Shown here: one piece after another, positions 1 through 10,940 of the stretch
Layout: each line of letters begins with the position of its first letter
Numbering within the stretch: the stretch's first letter is position 1
Position numbers and translations under genes: made by a program
NCBI RefSeq assembly: GCF_000283155.1
Contig: NW_004454229.1
Coordinates: forward strand, 3,743,771-3,807,770
Reading direction: 5' to 3'
Source: Ceratotherium simum simum
Lineage: Eukaryota; Chordata; Mammalia; Perissodactyla; Rhinocerotidae
DNA length: 64,000 nucleotides
Notes under the pieces: model-generated
Seen by the model: the letters and a program-made list of their open reading frames with translations, nothing else
Databases searched by the model: none
Told to the model about the DNA's origin: nothing

Positions 1-592
1 ACAGGCACATGAAAAGATGTTCAACATCACTAATTATGAGGGAAATGCAAATCAAAACTACAATGAGATATCACCTCCCACTCATTAGGATGGCTACTAT
101 CAGAAAAACAGCAAGTGTTGGCAAGGATGTTGCCAGGAAATTGGAACCCTCGTGCACAGCAATAACTGGAGATTTATTGTTTAATAGGTATAGAGTTTTG
201 GTTTTACAAGATGAAAAGAGTGACAAGAAGGGGTGGTGATGATGGCTGCACAACATTATGAATGTATTTAACACCACTGAACTGTACACTTAAAAATGGT
301 TAAGATGGGGGCCTGGCAGTGGCGCAAGCAGTTGAGTGCACTTGCTCTGCTTCAGCGCGCACCTGGGCACGCACCGACGCACCGCTTGTCAAGCCATGCT
401 GTGGTGGCATCACATATAAAGTAGAGGAAGGTAGGCATGGATGTTAGCCCCGGGCCAATCTTCCTCAGCATAAAGAGGATTAGCAACGGATGTTAGCTCA
501 GGGCTGATCTTCCTCACACACAAAAAAATGGTTAAGATGGTAAATTTTGCTTATGTGTATTTTACCATAATAAAGAAATTTGGAAGAAAAAT
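1..592 (+). mobile_element. L1 3' end fragment, split by an ERE
   Basis: Starts inside the ORF2 C-terminal region (AAATGCAAATCAAAACTACA) and ends in a 3' UTR with AATAAAG near 573. A stretch of ORF2/3' UTR is missing around position 165. It cannot code. The ERE at 309-523 interrupts it. Confidence 0.85.
309..523 (+). mobile_element. ERE SINE (B-type tail) inserted in an L1 3' end
   Basis: tRNA-derived head, then the body with two copies of the GATGTTAGC..CTTCCTCA module. Flanked by a perfect 17-base target duplication AAAAATGGTTAAGATGG (292-308 and 524-540), which implies L1-mediated insertion into the host L1 fragment. Confidence 0.88.
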
Positions 593-772
593 TGTTACCA
601 AGAATCTATATATGTTCTATTTTCAGTTTCCCAGCGTGTCATGACATTTGTCTCTACTATGCCTTCATTCAAGCTATCCTTTCTGCCTGAGTCCTTTGTC
701 GTCAGTCCTCCCCAGCTGCTCCTGGTCATTCTACAAAAATCAAGTGTCAAGAAGGTTTTTTAACCCTCTATA
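593..772. other. Short unassigned stretch
   Basis: AT-rich sequence between an L1 3' end and a MER5-like element. No gene or repeat family recognised. Confidence 0.4.
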
Positions 773-938
773 CCAGTGTTACTCAAACTTTAATGTGCAT
801 ATAAGTCACCTGAGGATCATGGTAAAATGTACATTCTCATTTACTCAGTCTCTGGTGGGGCCAGAGACTTTGCATTTCTAACAAGCTCCCAGGTGATTCA
901 GATAATGCTGATCCATGGACCACACTTTGAGTAAGAAG
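773..938 (+). mobile_element. MER5A-like hAT (Charlie) MITE
   Basis: Begins CAGTGTTACTCAAACTTTAA and ends CCACACTTTGAGTAAG. It includes GCATTTCTAACAAGCTCCCA, as in the MER5 consensus I recall. Non-autonomous and old. Confidence 0.8.
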
Positions 939-945
939 GCTTTAG

Positions 946-1200
946 ACCAGCAATTCTCAAATTTTTTATCTTAGGACCCCAATACATTCTTAAAAACTTT
1001 TGAGGACCCCAGGGAGCTTTTGTTTATACAAATTATAACTATCAATATATGTCATGTTAGAAAATACATCTAAGAAATATAAAAATTATTTTTAATTCAT
1101 TTAAAAATAATGATACTAAGCCCGTTACATGTTAATATATATATCACATTTTTATAAAAAATAACTATATTTCCAAGAAAAATGTTCTACATTTTTGTGA
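946..1200 (+). mobile_element. Probable second hAT-type non-autonomous element
   Basis: Begins CAGCAATTCTCAAATTTT and then AGGACCCC, a pattern of hAT MITEs with a terminal CAG-GTTCTCAAA-like start. AT-rich interior. The family name is uncertain. Confidence 0.45.
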
Positions 1201-1582
1201 TATCTCTTTACTATCTGGCTCCACTATATCAGAAATGGACAGATCCAGCAGGCAGAAAATCTGTAAGGACATAGTTGAACTCAGCAACATCATCAATCAA
1301 TTGGATATAATAGATTTCTATAGACTACTTTATCCAACAACAGCAGAACATACATTTTTCTCTAGCTCACATGAAATATTCACCCCGTTAGACCACATTC
1401 TATGCTATAAAACATACCTTAACAAATTTAAAAGAATAGAAATCATATAATGTCTGCTTTCAGACCACAATGGAATTAAACTAGAAGTCAATAACAGAAA
1501 GATAGGGGGAAAATCCCAAAATACTTAGAGATTAAACAACACACTTCTGAATAACATATGGGTCAAAGAAGAAATCTCAAGA

Positions 1583-1793
1583 GGGCCGGCCCCATGGCTT
1601 AGCGGTTAAGTGCGCGCGCTCCGCGGCTGGCGGCCCGGGGTTCGGATCCCGGGTGCGCACCGACGCACCGCTTCTCCAGCCATGCTGAGGCCGCGTCCCA
1701 CGTACAGCAACTAGAAGGATGTGCACCTATGACATACAACTATCTACTGGGGCTTTGGGGGGAAAATAAATAAATAAAATCTTAAAAAAAAAA
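1583..1793 (+). mobile_element. ERE SINE (A-type tail)
   Basis: Starts GGGCCGGCCCCATGGCTTAG (A box), B box GGTTCGGATCC. The tail module contains AACTAGAAGGATGTGC and ends GGGGCTTTGGGGGG then AAATAAATAAA. Target duplication AGAAATCTCAAGAG on both sides. Confidence 0.92.
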
Positions 1794-3277
1794 AAAGAAA
1801 TCTCAAGAGAAATTAAATAATATTTTGAAGTAAATGACAATGAAAACAGAACTTATCAAAATTTGTGGGATATAGCAAAAGCAGTGCTTAGAGGGAAATT
1901 TATAGCATTGAATGCATATATTAGAAAAGAAAAAAGATCTAAAATCAATCACTTAAGCTTCCACCTTAGGAAACTAGAAAAAGAAGAGCAAATTAAATCC
2001 AAAGTAAGCAGAAAAACAGAAATAATAAAAATTAGAGCAGAAATCAATGAAATTGAAAGTAGGAAATCAATAGAGAAAATCAATGGAACCAAAAGCTGGT
2101 TCTTTGAAAAGATTGATAAAATTGATAAGCCTCTAGCCAGGCTAACTAAGAAAAGAAGAGAGAGAACACAAATTACTAACATCAATGAAATGAAAGAAAT
2201 GACAGAAGAATGAAATTTCAGAAATGAAAGAAATTCACTACAGATCCCATAACATTAACAGAATAATAAAGGAATACTATGAACAACTCTACACCCGTAT
2301 ATTTGATAACCTAGATGAAATGGACTAACTCCTTGAAAGACACAACCTGTCAAAACTCACACAATAAGAAATGGACAATTTGAATAAGCCTATATCTATT
2401 TAAAAAATTGAATCAATAATTAATAACCTTCCAAAACAGAAAGCACCAGGTCCAGATGGGTTCACTGGTGAATTCTACCAAACATTTAATGAAGAAATTA
2501 TACCAATTCTCTATAATCTCTTTCATAAGATAGAGCAGAGGGAATATTTCCTCACTTATTCTAAGAGGCCAGCATTACCCTAATACCAAAACCAGACAAA
2601 GACATTACAAGAAAACTACTGACCAATATCTCTCATGAACATAGATGCAAAACCTCCTCAACAAAATATTAGCAAATAGAATCTAACAATGTATTAAAAA
2701 ATTATACACCAAGCGAGATTTATCCCAGGTATGCAAGGCTGGGCCAACATTTGAAAATCAATTAATGTAATTCATCACATCAACAGGCTAAGGAAGCAAA
2801 ATGGCAAGATCATATCAACAGACGCAGAAAAAGCATTTGACAAAAATCCAACACCGATACATGATAAATACTCTCAGTAAATGAGGAATAGAGGGGAACT
2901 TCCTCAACTTGATAAAGAATATCTACAAAAAGCCTACAGCTAGCATCATACTAAATGGTGAGAAACTGAAGGTTTTCCACTAAATTAAGGAACAAAGCAA
3001 GGATGTCCCCTCTCACCACTGCTTTTCAACATTGTACTGGAAGTTCTAGCTAATACAATTAGACAAGAAGAGGAAATCAAAGGTATACAGACTGATAAGG
3101 AAGAAATAAAACTGACTTTGTTCATAGATGACAAGATTACCTACGTAGAAAATCCAAAATAATCAACAAAAAATTCCTGGAACTAATAAGTGATTATAGC
3201 AAGATTGAAGGGTACAAGGTTAATATACAAAGGTTAATTGTGTTCCTATATACCAGCCATAAACAAGTGGAATTTCG

Positions 3278-3512
3278 GGGCCGGCCCAGTGGCATAGCGA
3301 TTAAGTGCATGCGCTCTGCTGCTGGCGGCCCGGGTTCAGATCCTGGGCGCACACCAATGCACTGCTTGCCAGGCCATGCTGTGACTGCGTCCCATATAAA
3401 GTGGAGGAAGATGGGTATGGATGTCAGCCCAGGGCCAGTCTTCCTCAGCAAAAAAGAGGAGGATTGGCATGGATGTTAGCTCAGGGCTGATCTTCCTCAC
3501 ACACACAAAAAA
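3278..3512 (+). mobile_element. ERE SINE (B-type tail) inside L1
   Basis: Starts GGGGCCGGCCCAGTGG and ends CACACACAAAAAAA. Two B modules are visible. Target duplication ACAAGTGGAATTT on both sides interrupts the L1 ORF2 region. Confidence 0.9.
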
Positions 3513-4660
3513 ATACAAGTGGAATTTGACATTAAAATTGAAATACTATTTACATTAGCACCACCAAAATGAAATACTTATGTACAAATCTAATGAAATA
3601 TGTACGATATCCATATGAGGGAAACTACAAAATTCTGATGAGTGAAATCAAAGAAGAACTAAATAAATGGAGAGATAGTCCATGTCCATGGATAGGAAGA
3701 CTCAATATTCTCAAGATGTCAGGTCTTCCCAACTTGATCTATATATACAATGCAATCCCAATCAAAATCTCAGCAAGTTATTTCATGGATATCAACAAAC
3801 CAATTCTAAAGTTTTTCTGGAGAGGCAAAAGACCTGGAATAGCCAACAGATAATTGAAGAAGAACAAAGTCAGAAAACTGATGCTATCCAACTTCAAGAC
3901 TTACTATAAAGCCAGAGTAATCAAGACAGTATGGTGTTGGTGAAAGAATAGAAAAATAGATCAATGCAACAGAATAGAGAGCCCAGATAGTTCCACGCAA
4001 ATATAGTCAACTGATCTTTAACAATGGAGCAAAGGCAATACAATGGAGAAAAGATAGTCTTTTCAATAAATGTACTAGAACACTAGACACCCACATGCAA
4101 AAGAATGAATCCAGACACAGACCTTACACTCTTCACAAAAATTAACTGAAAATGGATCACATTTAAATGTAAATGCAAGTATATAAACTCCTAGAAGATA
4201 ACATAGGAGAAAATCCAGATGACTTTGGGTGTGGTGATAATTTTTTAGAAACAATCCATGAAAGAAAGAAATGATAAGGTGGATTTCATTAAAATTAAAA
4301 TTTTCTGCTATGCAAAAGACATTGTCAAAAGAATGAAAATACAAGCCACAGACTGAGATCAAACATTTGCAAAAGACATATCTGATAAAAGTCTGCTCTC
4401 TAAAGTATATTTTAAAAACTCTTAAAAGTCAACAATAAGAAAATAAACAACCTTCTTTAAAAAATGGGCCAAACATCTTAACAGACACGTCACCAATTAA
4501 AATATACAGATGTCAAATAAGCATGTGAAAGAAAATTTCAGGGAAATGGAAATTAAACAATAATGAGATACCACTACACACCTATTAGTATGGCCAAACC
4601 CCAGAACACTGACAATGCCAAATGCTGGTGAGGATATGGAGCAACAGGAACTCTCATTTG

Positions 4661-4960
4661 TTGCTGGTGGGAATGCAAAATGGTACAGCCACTTTGAAAG
4701 ACAGTTTGGTAGTTTCTTGCAAAACTAAACATACTCTATCCATACAATCCAGAAATTGTGTTCCTTGGTATATACCCAACTTCACTGAAAACTTATGTCC
4801 ACACAAAAACCTGAAAACAGACTGTTGGTGGGAATGTAAAATGGTACAGCTACCTTGGAAAAGAGTATGGCTGTTCCTCAAAACATTATACATAGAATTA
4901 CTATATGATCCAGCAATTCCAATTTGGGATATACAGCCAAATAACTGAAGTCAGAGTCTC
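4661..4960 (+). repeat. Tandem internal duplication in the L1 3' region
   Basis: TGGTGGGAATGCAAAATGG at about 4664 recurs as TGGTGGGAATGTAAAATGG at about 4826. Each is followed by matching sequence for roughly 140-160 bases, diverged from each other. Confidence 0.7.
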
Positions 4961-5384
4961 AGAGAGATATTTGCACACCCATATTCATAGCAGCATTTTT
5001 CATAATAGCTAAAATGTGGAAGCAACCCAAGTGTCCATCAATAGATGAATGGATAAGCAAAATGTGGCGCATATATATACACAATGGAATATTATTCAGT
5101 CTTAAAAAGGAAGGAAATTCTGCAATAGGCGACAACATGGATGAACCTTGAAAACATTATGCTAAGTGAAATCAGCCAGTCACAAAAGGACAAATACTAT
5201 ATGACTATACTTACACAACATACTTAGAGTAGTCAAAAACATTAAGATAGAAAATAGAATGGTGGTTGCCAGGGGCTGACGGGAGGGGAGAATGGGGAGT
5301 TATTGTTTAATGGGTAGTTTTGCTTTTACAAGATGAAAAGAGTTCTGGAAATGGATGATGGTGATGGTTGCACAATATTATGAA

Positions 5385-5428
5385 TTTAATACCACTGAAC
5401 TGGTATGGTATTTAATACCACTGAACTG
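5385..5428 (+). repeat. Short direct repeat in L1 3' UTR
   Basis: TTTAATACCACTGAACTG occurs at 5385-5402 and exactly again at 5411-5428. Confidence 0.85.
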
Positions 5429-5451
5429 TACACTTAAAAATGATTAAGGTG

Positions 5452-5658
5452 GGGGCCGGCCCCGTGGCTTAGCGGTTAAGTGCTTGCGCTCCGCTGCTGG
5501 CGGCCCGGGTTCCGATCCTGCGCGTGCACCGACGCACCGCTTCTCCAGCCATGCTGAGGCCGCGTCCCACATACAGCAACTAGAAGGATGTGCAGCTATG
5601 ACATACAACTACCTACTGGGGCTTTGGGGGAAAAATAAATAAATAAATAAAATTAAAA
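5452..5658 (+). mobile_element. ERE SINE (A-type tail) at L1 3' end
   Basis: Starts GGGGCCGGCCCCGTGGCTTA and ends in AAATAAATAAATAAAATT. Perfect 17-base target duplication AAAAATGATTAAGGTGG. The site corresponds to the one used by the ERE at 309. Confidence 0.93.
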
Positions 5659-5716
5659 AAAAATGATTAAGGTGGTAAAATTTATGTTAAGCGTGGATAT
5701 TAATAAAAGAAATCTT

Positions 5717-5957
5717 GGGGCCAGCCCGGTGGTGTAGCAGTTAAGTGTGCACGCTCCACTGCTGGCGGCCCAGGTTCGGATGCCTGGCATGCACCAATGC
5801 ACCGCTTGTCAGGACATGCTGTGGTGGCATCCCACATAAAGTGGAGGAAGATAGGCACGGATGTTAGCTCAGGGCCAGTCTTCCTCAGCAAAAAGAGGAG
5901 GATTGGCATGGATGTTAGCTCAGGGCTGATCTTCCTCACAAAAAAAAAAAAAGAAAG
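5717..5957 (+). mobile_element. ERE SINE (B-type tail)
   Basis: Starts GGGGCCAGCCCGGTGG. Two B modules, poly(A) tail with AAGAAAG. Target duplication AAAAGAAATCTT. Confidence 0.9.
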
Positions 5958-5984
5958 AAAAAGAAATCTTAACTAAATTGGAAT

Positions 5985-6380
5985 TGGGAAGGCCTGTACG
6001 GGGAGCTCTCACGTCCTATCATACGTCGTCTATTACACCGTCAGGAAGAGACATACACTTGCATCTTCCTCAAGAAGTAAAACTACTTACTATTGAAGGA
6101 AGATTTCTTCTTCCACCCGGCAACAGTCCAGCCAGCAAGAAATAGTGTAGCTCTGCCAATGAGAAGCTGTTGCAGCCCTGAACTGTTACTTTCCCCCAGT
6201 GGACTTTCCTTTAGAACAGCCCCTCCCTACTCCCCCTTTTTCTCTATAAAAGCAAGCTTTGTTTTCCAGATTTGCCTATGGTTGGCCATAGCAGGCACAA
6301 CCCAAATTGCAATTCTTTTGGCTATTCCCAAATAAACTCATTTTGAGGGTAAAATAACAGGTGAACTTGCTTTTAAGTTG
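5985..6380 (+). mobile_element. LTR-like segment with TATA box and poly(A) signal
   Basis: C-rich sequence followed by CTATAAAAGCAAGC (about 6244) and CAAATAAACTCATTTTGAG (about 6330), the usual order of promoter and poly(A) signal in a retroviral LTR. Ends and family are not identified; no internal retroviral genes are adjacent. Confidence 0.45.
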
Positions 6381-6389
6381 ACATAAGTG

Positions 6390-7070
6390 TATCTTACGAC
6401 AATTAAAAAAATGGGGAAAAAAAAACCCTGTACACAGATGTTTATAGCAGCTTTATTCATAATTGCCAAAATTTGGAAGCAACTAAGATGTCCCTCAGTA
6501 GGTGAACGGATAAATAAACTGTGGGACATCCAGAGAGTGGAATATTATTCAGCGCTAAAAGGAAATGAGCTATCAAGCCCTGGATAGAGCTGGAGGAAAC
6601 TTAATTGCGTATTACTAAGTGAAAAAAGCCAACCTGAAAAGGCTACATACTGTATGATTCCAACTATATGACATTCTGGGAAAGGTAAAACTATGGAAAC
6701 AGTAAAGAAATTAGTGGTTGCCAGGGGTTAGGGGTGAGGGAGGGATGAATAGGCGGAGCATAGAAGATTTGGGGGGCAGTGAAACTATTCTGCATGAGGC
6801 TATAATGGTGGATACATGTTATTATAAATTTGTCAAAACCCATAGAATATACAACACTGAGTGAACTCTAACATAAGCAAGGATTTTGTGTGATAGTGAT
6901 GTGTCATTGTAGGTTCATCAATTGTAACAAATGTACCATTCTGGTGCAGAATGTTGATAATGGGGGAGGCTAGGCACGTGTGGGGGCAGGCTGTATATGG
7001 TAAATCTCTATACCTTCTCGATATTGATGTGAACCTAAAACTGGTCTAAAAAATAGAGTCTATTTTTTTA
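6390..7070 (+). mobile_element. L1 3' end fragment
   Basis: ORF2 C-terminus (TTTATAGCAGCTTTATTCAT, GGAATATTATTCAGCGCTAA) followed by an L1 3' UTR with GGTTGCCAGGGGTTAGGGG. Truncated, with stops. Confidence 0.88.
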
Positions 7071-7129
7071 AAAATGTGGCTCAATAGAAGATACTGGATT
7101 CTCATATCTGCTTCTGCATTAGATCTCCT

Positions 7130-7665
7130 GCTGTCAGAGAAAACCAGAGCCAGACAGAAGTTAAAGCAGTAAAGGCAAATTTTATTCAGGAACTATTGCA
7201 ATAGGGGAAGGGAGACCTAAGTATAGAACTGGACTCCATTCTGAATACAGAAAGGACAAGTCGGGATTTATGGGCAAGGAACAGGGTGGGAGTCAGTGGA
7301 TGGAAGATGGAAAATCACTAAGAGGAAACATCAGGGATAAGGGGAATTCTGATTAAACCTACTTGATAGGATTTTTGCTGAAGGCAGGCCAAGGTGGTCA
7401 GATACCAAGGATGGAGGATTCTGGCTAAACTGACTCAGCTAGATTCTTGCTAAAACTGGAATAAGTGGCAAGGACAGAGCCCAAGGTTAGGGCCTTAAGG
7501 GCTTAGAGGAGCCCACCTGGAGTTAGGTCATGGAGAGTTTTTGTCACTGCAATAGTCCTGGTTACTATTTTCAATTTTAAATTGTGTTTTGTGAGTAGGT
7601 CATACTCTCTGGTCTATAGGGCATTTCCCAAGGGCTCCTTTCTAAAGCCCGGTTAGGAAAAAAAG
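7130..7665 (-). mobile_element. Possible LTR in antisense orientation
   Basis: Near one end, AGGCAAATTTTATTCAGG reads on the - strand as an AATAAAATTTGCC poly(A) region. The body is purine-rich with repeated GATTCT-GCTAAA units. No family assigned. Confidence 0.35.
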
Positions 7666-7794
7666 ATCATTGAATAGCTACTTCCTTACAAAGGTATGTG
7701 TGGATGCCAAAGGCATTCAAGAGAAGTCTTCTCCCATTTCCTTATTTTTACACACTGAGGGAGGAATATCAGGATGAAAAAGACGTAGCCCCTT

Positions 7795-7955
7795 CCCACA
7801 ACCTAATAAAGGCAACTGGTATGTGATTCAAATCCTGGCTTTACCCCTGAATAGCCATGTGAAGCCATATTTCTATTTCCGTAAAACATGAATATCAATA
7901 CATACCTTTCAGGGCTCTTATGTGTCTGGCTCAGGCTGACAAATAGCAGTTATGA
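7795..7955 (+). mobile_element. MIR SINE fragment
   Basis: CAAATCCTGGCTTTACC, then GTAAAACATGAATA and a pyrimidine-rich end, the MIR core order. Old and diverged. Confidence 0.6.
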
Positions 7956-8069
7956 TTATATATACTAAAAATTGTGTTAAAATATTCATACATGATATAT
8001 AGATATACACAATATAATACAATAATAGATCCCATTTATTTTGTATTGTTACATATATTCCAACTAAGT

Positions 8070-8720
8070 GAAATCAAGGACAGCTACATGAAGAAAGTGA
8101 TATTTAAGGAAGGTCTTAAAAGATGGCTGGATTTCAATAGAAGCGAACAGCATGGTAAAAGGTCAGAGGTGGAAAAGTATAGGGAAAATCGAGGGCATGG
8201 CAAGCAGAGTGATGTGGCTGGAGTTAGGATGCCTGGTCGAAGTCGGAGTCAGAATCACACAGGAGGTGAGGATGGGACGAAATGGTGCAAGGCCTTAATG
8301 CCATGCTAAATTTCTGAACCAAAAGTCTATGAATGCTCTCTGATCACATTTTTCATGGCAATAATGTGGAGAATGGATTGATGGTGCAGAGGCAAGGGCT
8401 TCATTAAGAAGCTGTAGCAGGGGCCGGCCCCATGGCCTAGTGGTTAAGTTTGGCACACTCTGCTTCAGAGGTCCAGGTTCAGTTCCTGGGCGTGGACCTA
8501 TACCACTCGTCAGCAGCCATGTTGTGGCAGCGACCCACATACGAAAAATAGAGGAAGATTGGCACAAATGTTATCTCAGGGCAAAAATTCCTCAAGCAAA
8601 AAGAGGAAGACTGGCAACAGATGTTAGTTCAGGGTGAATCTTCCTCAGCAAAAAAAAAAAAGAAGCTGTTGCAATAGTTCAGAGGAGTCAAGGAAAATGG
8701 CAATGGAGGAAAAGAGGCAA
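8070..8720 (+). repeat. Old interspersed repeat (family A), split by ERE
   Basis: Purine-rich sequence with GAACAGCATGG, GATGTGGCTGGAGTTAGGA and GTGCAAGGCCTTAATGCCAT. It shares phrases with copies at 9360, 26330, 37000 and 61530. I know this as a common mammalian repeat but cannot name it with confidence. Confidence 0.5.
8420..8659 (+). mobile_element. ERE SINE, older B-type copy
   Basis: Starts GGGGCCGGCCCCATGGCCTA and has two B modules (GCAAAAAGAGGAAGACTGGC). Imperfect target duplication AAGAAGCTGTAGCA / AAGAAGCTGTTGCA. Its body differs from the other copies, which suggests an older subfamily. Confidence 0.88.
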
Positions 8721-9019
8721 ATGCCTGAAATTTTCCTCCCAAAGGATCCAATAATTGCACTTTTCCAAGCTAGAGAATGAAGCAATGATTCTTGATGTAT
8801 GGAAGACTCTGATATAAACCCAACATTAGGGATACACCTATTTATGTGGGAGCTATTAACGGGAAGGAAGGCAAGTCTAGCAGAAGAGGACATACAGCAA
8901 AAAGGCTATATTTAATATGGAATATGAAAGTATTTAAATAAGATAGTGATTTTGTAAAATAGGGACGTTTCTATTCTACAGTAGAACAGAAAAGCACTCA
9001 GGCCCATACTAGTTTAACA
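8721..9019. other. Unassigned intergenic sequence
   Basis: No gene, repeat or signal recognised. Confidence 0.4.
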
Positions 9020-9235
9020 CAGTCCTACCTCCAAGAATCCTCTCTGATTCTCATCCAAATGATCTATTCACTCTCCTCTGGGCCCTCTAAAAACCTTTGA
9101 TGACGGGAGGCAGAAGGACTCATCTGTTTACTTGTCTTACCAGCTGGACTCTGGGCTCCATCAGGAACAAGTCAGGTCTGGTCAATCAGTTTCCCTAGTG
9201 CCTAGCATAGGGTCTGGAGCAAAAAAAAAAAAAAT
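9020..9235 (+). mobile_element. L2 LINE 3' end fragment
   Basis: Order typical of L2 3' ends: TCCTCTCTGATTCTC, then CTGGGCTCCATCAGG, then CCTAGTGCCTAGCATAGG. Confidence 0.55.
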
Positions 9236-9359
9236 CAGTAAACGGTGAAAAAAAGAAATGGAGTCAAGACCAACTTCTTGTCTTCTTGTTGAATGAATCA
9301 CTCTTAGGAGCATTCTCATCCTTCTTGTTTCCTTCCTTTGCACACATTGCTTCTTGAGC

Positions 9360-10165
9360 TGTTTGTTCATTCAACCCAGAAGAGAGCCTACTCTACCTTA
9401 GGCAATGTGCCAGGCTTTGCACAAAAAGAGGGACAGATGATTCAGCTTGATCAGGCTATGGCAGAGAAAAGCTCAAGGACTGAGAGCACAGAGGAGGTGA
9501 CTAACCCAGACTGGAGGGTTAGAAGAGCCTTCCCAGGGGAAATGAAGCCGAGTCCAGGAAGGACAAGTGGGAATAACAGCTAGCCTGATGGGAAGTAGAA
9601 GGCTGCGAGTGGGGAGAAGTGAGTTTCTGTCAGAGAAACAACATGGGTAAAGGCTTCAGCCAGAGGGAACAGTTTTCTAGATAACCGAAAGTACTTTATT
9701 TAGACAGCCTAGAGTTTAGAATAGGTGACGAGACAATGCTGGTAATGAGATTGGGGAGGTAGTCAGATTTGAAAACCATTTAAGAATACTTATAACAGTA
9801 TCGGGAAGCCATTAAGGTTTTAAACAGGGGAGTGACATGATCAGATTTACATTTTAAAAAGATAATTCAACTGTGCAAATAGTGGATTGGATGGGGGCAA
9901 TGGCGAATGCAGGGAGAATAGCTGAGAGTGTTGCAGTAGTGTGGGCAAGAGATAATGGTGGCTTGGACTATGGTGGTGGGAATGGAAAGAAACAGAACAA
10001 TCTCAGACATACAACTGGAGGAAGAATCTCTCTGGTTGTGACGGACGAGGATAAGGAAGTGACTGGAGACAGAGGGGAAGGTTCATTAGTGAGCTTGGAC
10101 TTTATTCCGAAGGGATAAAGGGGAAGCCAATTAACATTTTAACCTAGGGAGCGAAAGAATCAGAT
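9360..10165 (+). repeat. Old interspersed repeat (family A), long copy
   Basis: Runs from TTTGTTCATTCAACCCAGAA through GGAAGCCATTAAGGTTTTAA, GGGGAGTGACATGATCAGAT and GATAATGGTGGCTTGGACTA. Same order of phrases as the copies at 26330 and 37000. Ends about 200 bases before the CpG island. Confidence 0.55.
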
Positions 10166-10506
10166 ATGGGTTTACAAATAGATCACCCGGCAGAAGGCAG
10201 TGAGAAGCCCGTCAGAACAGTGCACAGGTAAGAGCTGAGGTGAGTGGAGAAGAAGAGTATGTGGGAGGCGCGAGAGACCGAGAGAGGTTTTGGAGTCAGG
10301 TACCCAGCCAACTGTCAAAGAAAGAAAGAAACTGACGCAGCCCAGGAACAGCTGGGAGAGGGTGGGGGTGGGGGGGTGCGGCCGCGCGGCCGGAGCTGCC
10401 CACGCCTCCCGGCGCCGGGGGCGGGACCAGAGCACGCAAGGCGGCATGACGCAGGGCCGCAGCTGGCCTCGTTCTGGGCGCCGCCGCCGCTTTGAGGCGG
10501 AGTAGG

Positions 10507-10611
10507 ATGAGGCCCGCGGCCGCGGCTCCGGCGTCGGCAGGGGCGGCAGCAGCTGAGGCAGCAGCTGAGGCAGCCGCGACGGCCGCGCCCCCCCCTCCTG
10601 ACCTGGATTAG
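10507..10611 (+). other. Upstream ORF 1 in the RNF11 5' leader (34 codons)
   Basis: ATG at 10507 opens a 34-residue frame ending at TAG 10609-10611, rich in Ala and Glu (MRPAAAAP at the start, PPPPDLD at the end). It includes the repeated GCAGCAGCTGAGG unit. It lies about 330 bases upstream of the main start codon. Whether it is in the mRNA depends on the unmapped transcription start. If transcribed, it would be expected to lower initiation at the RNF11 ATG. Confidence 0.5.
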
Positions 10612-10775
10612 GCCCAGCAGCTCCGTGGCCGCCGCCGCCCCGCGGGGGGGCGGGGTGGGGAAGTGCTTCGTCTCCCCGCCCCCCCCGCCCCCCATCGCCG
10701 CCTCACAGGAGGCAACCGCCGCGACCCCGGCGGAGCCGGTGGCCCAGCCTTGAGCCCCCACCCCCGGGGACTGGC

Positions 10776-10829
10776 ATGAGCGGCCCTTCGGCGGCGCCGG
10801 GGGGCGGGGGAGCCGCCGCCGCCGCCTGA
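10776..10829 (+). other. Upstream ORF 2 in the RNF11 5' leader (17 codons)
   Basis: ATG at 10776 has G at +4 and G at -3 (context GGCATGA), so initiation is plausible. It encodes 17 residues ending in a run of five Ala, with TGA at 10827-10829, 111 bases before the main ATG. The small, low-complexity peptide suggests a regulatory role, if any. Confidence 0.5.
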
Positions 10830-10940
10830 GCCCCGGCCTGCCGCCCGACCCCACCTCGCTGACCGCGGCTGACCGCGGAGCGTGCGACACCCCGCCACTG
10901 CTTTCTTACTCCCCCAGATCACACACCCCAGCTCCGGAAG

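Larger units (their letters stand above)
1205..5707 (+). mobile_element. 5'-truncated L1 LINE, ORF2 to 3' end, interrupted by ERE SINEs
   Basis: Begins in the ORF2 endonuclease C-terminal part (frame from 1235), passes the linker (1863-2213, [16 protein letters not shown]), the reverse transcriptase ([13 protein letters not shown] at about 2440-2466; FADD motif replaced by FIDD near 3122) and the C-terminal Cys region, then the 3' UTR. Many stops and frameshifts; non-functional. EREs at 1583, 3278 and 5452 sit inside it. It carries an internal duplication (4661-4960). Confidence 0.92.

Noticed and set aside
1863..2213. 116-codon frame with a coiled-coil look
   Set aside because: It is the linker of L1 ORF2 in a dead, truncated LINE; not a host gene.
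1..5707. Segmental duplication of 1-592 and 5270-5707
   Set aside because: The two L1 3' ends differ in internal deletions and carry different ERE types, so separate L1 insertions explain them better.
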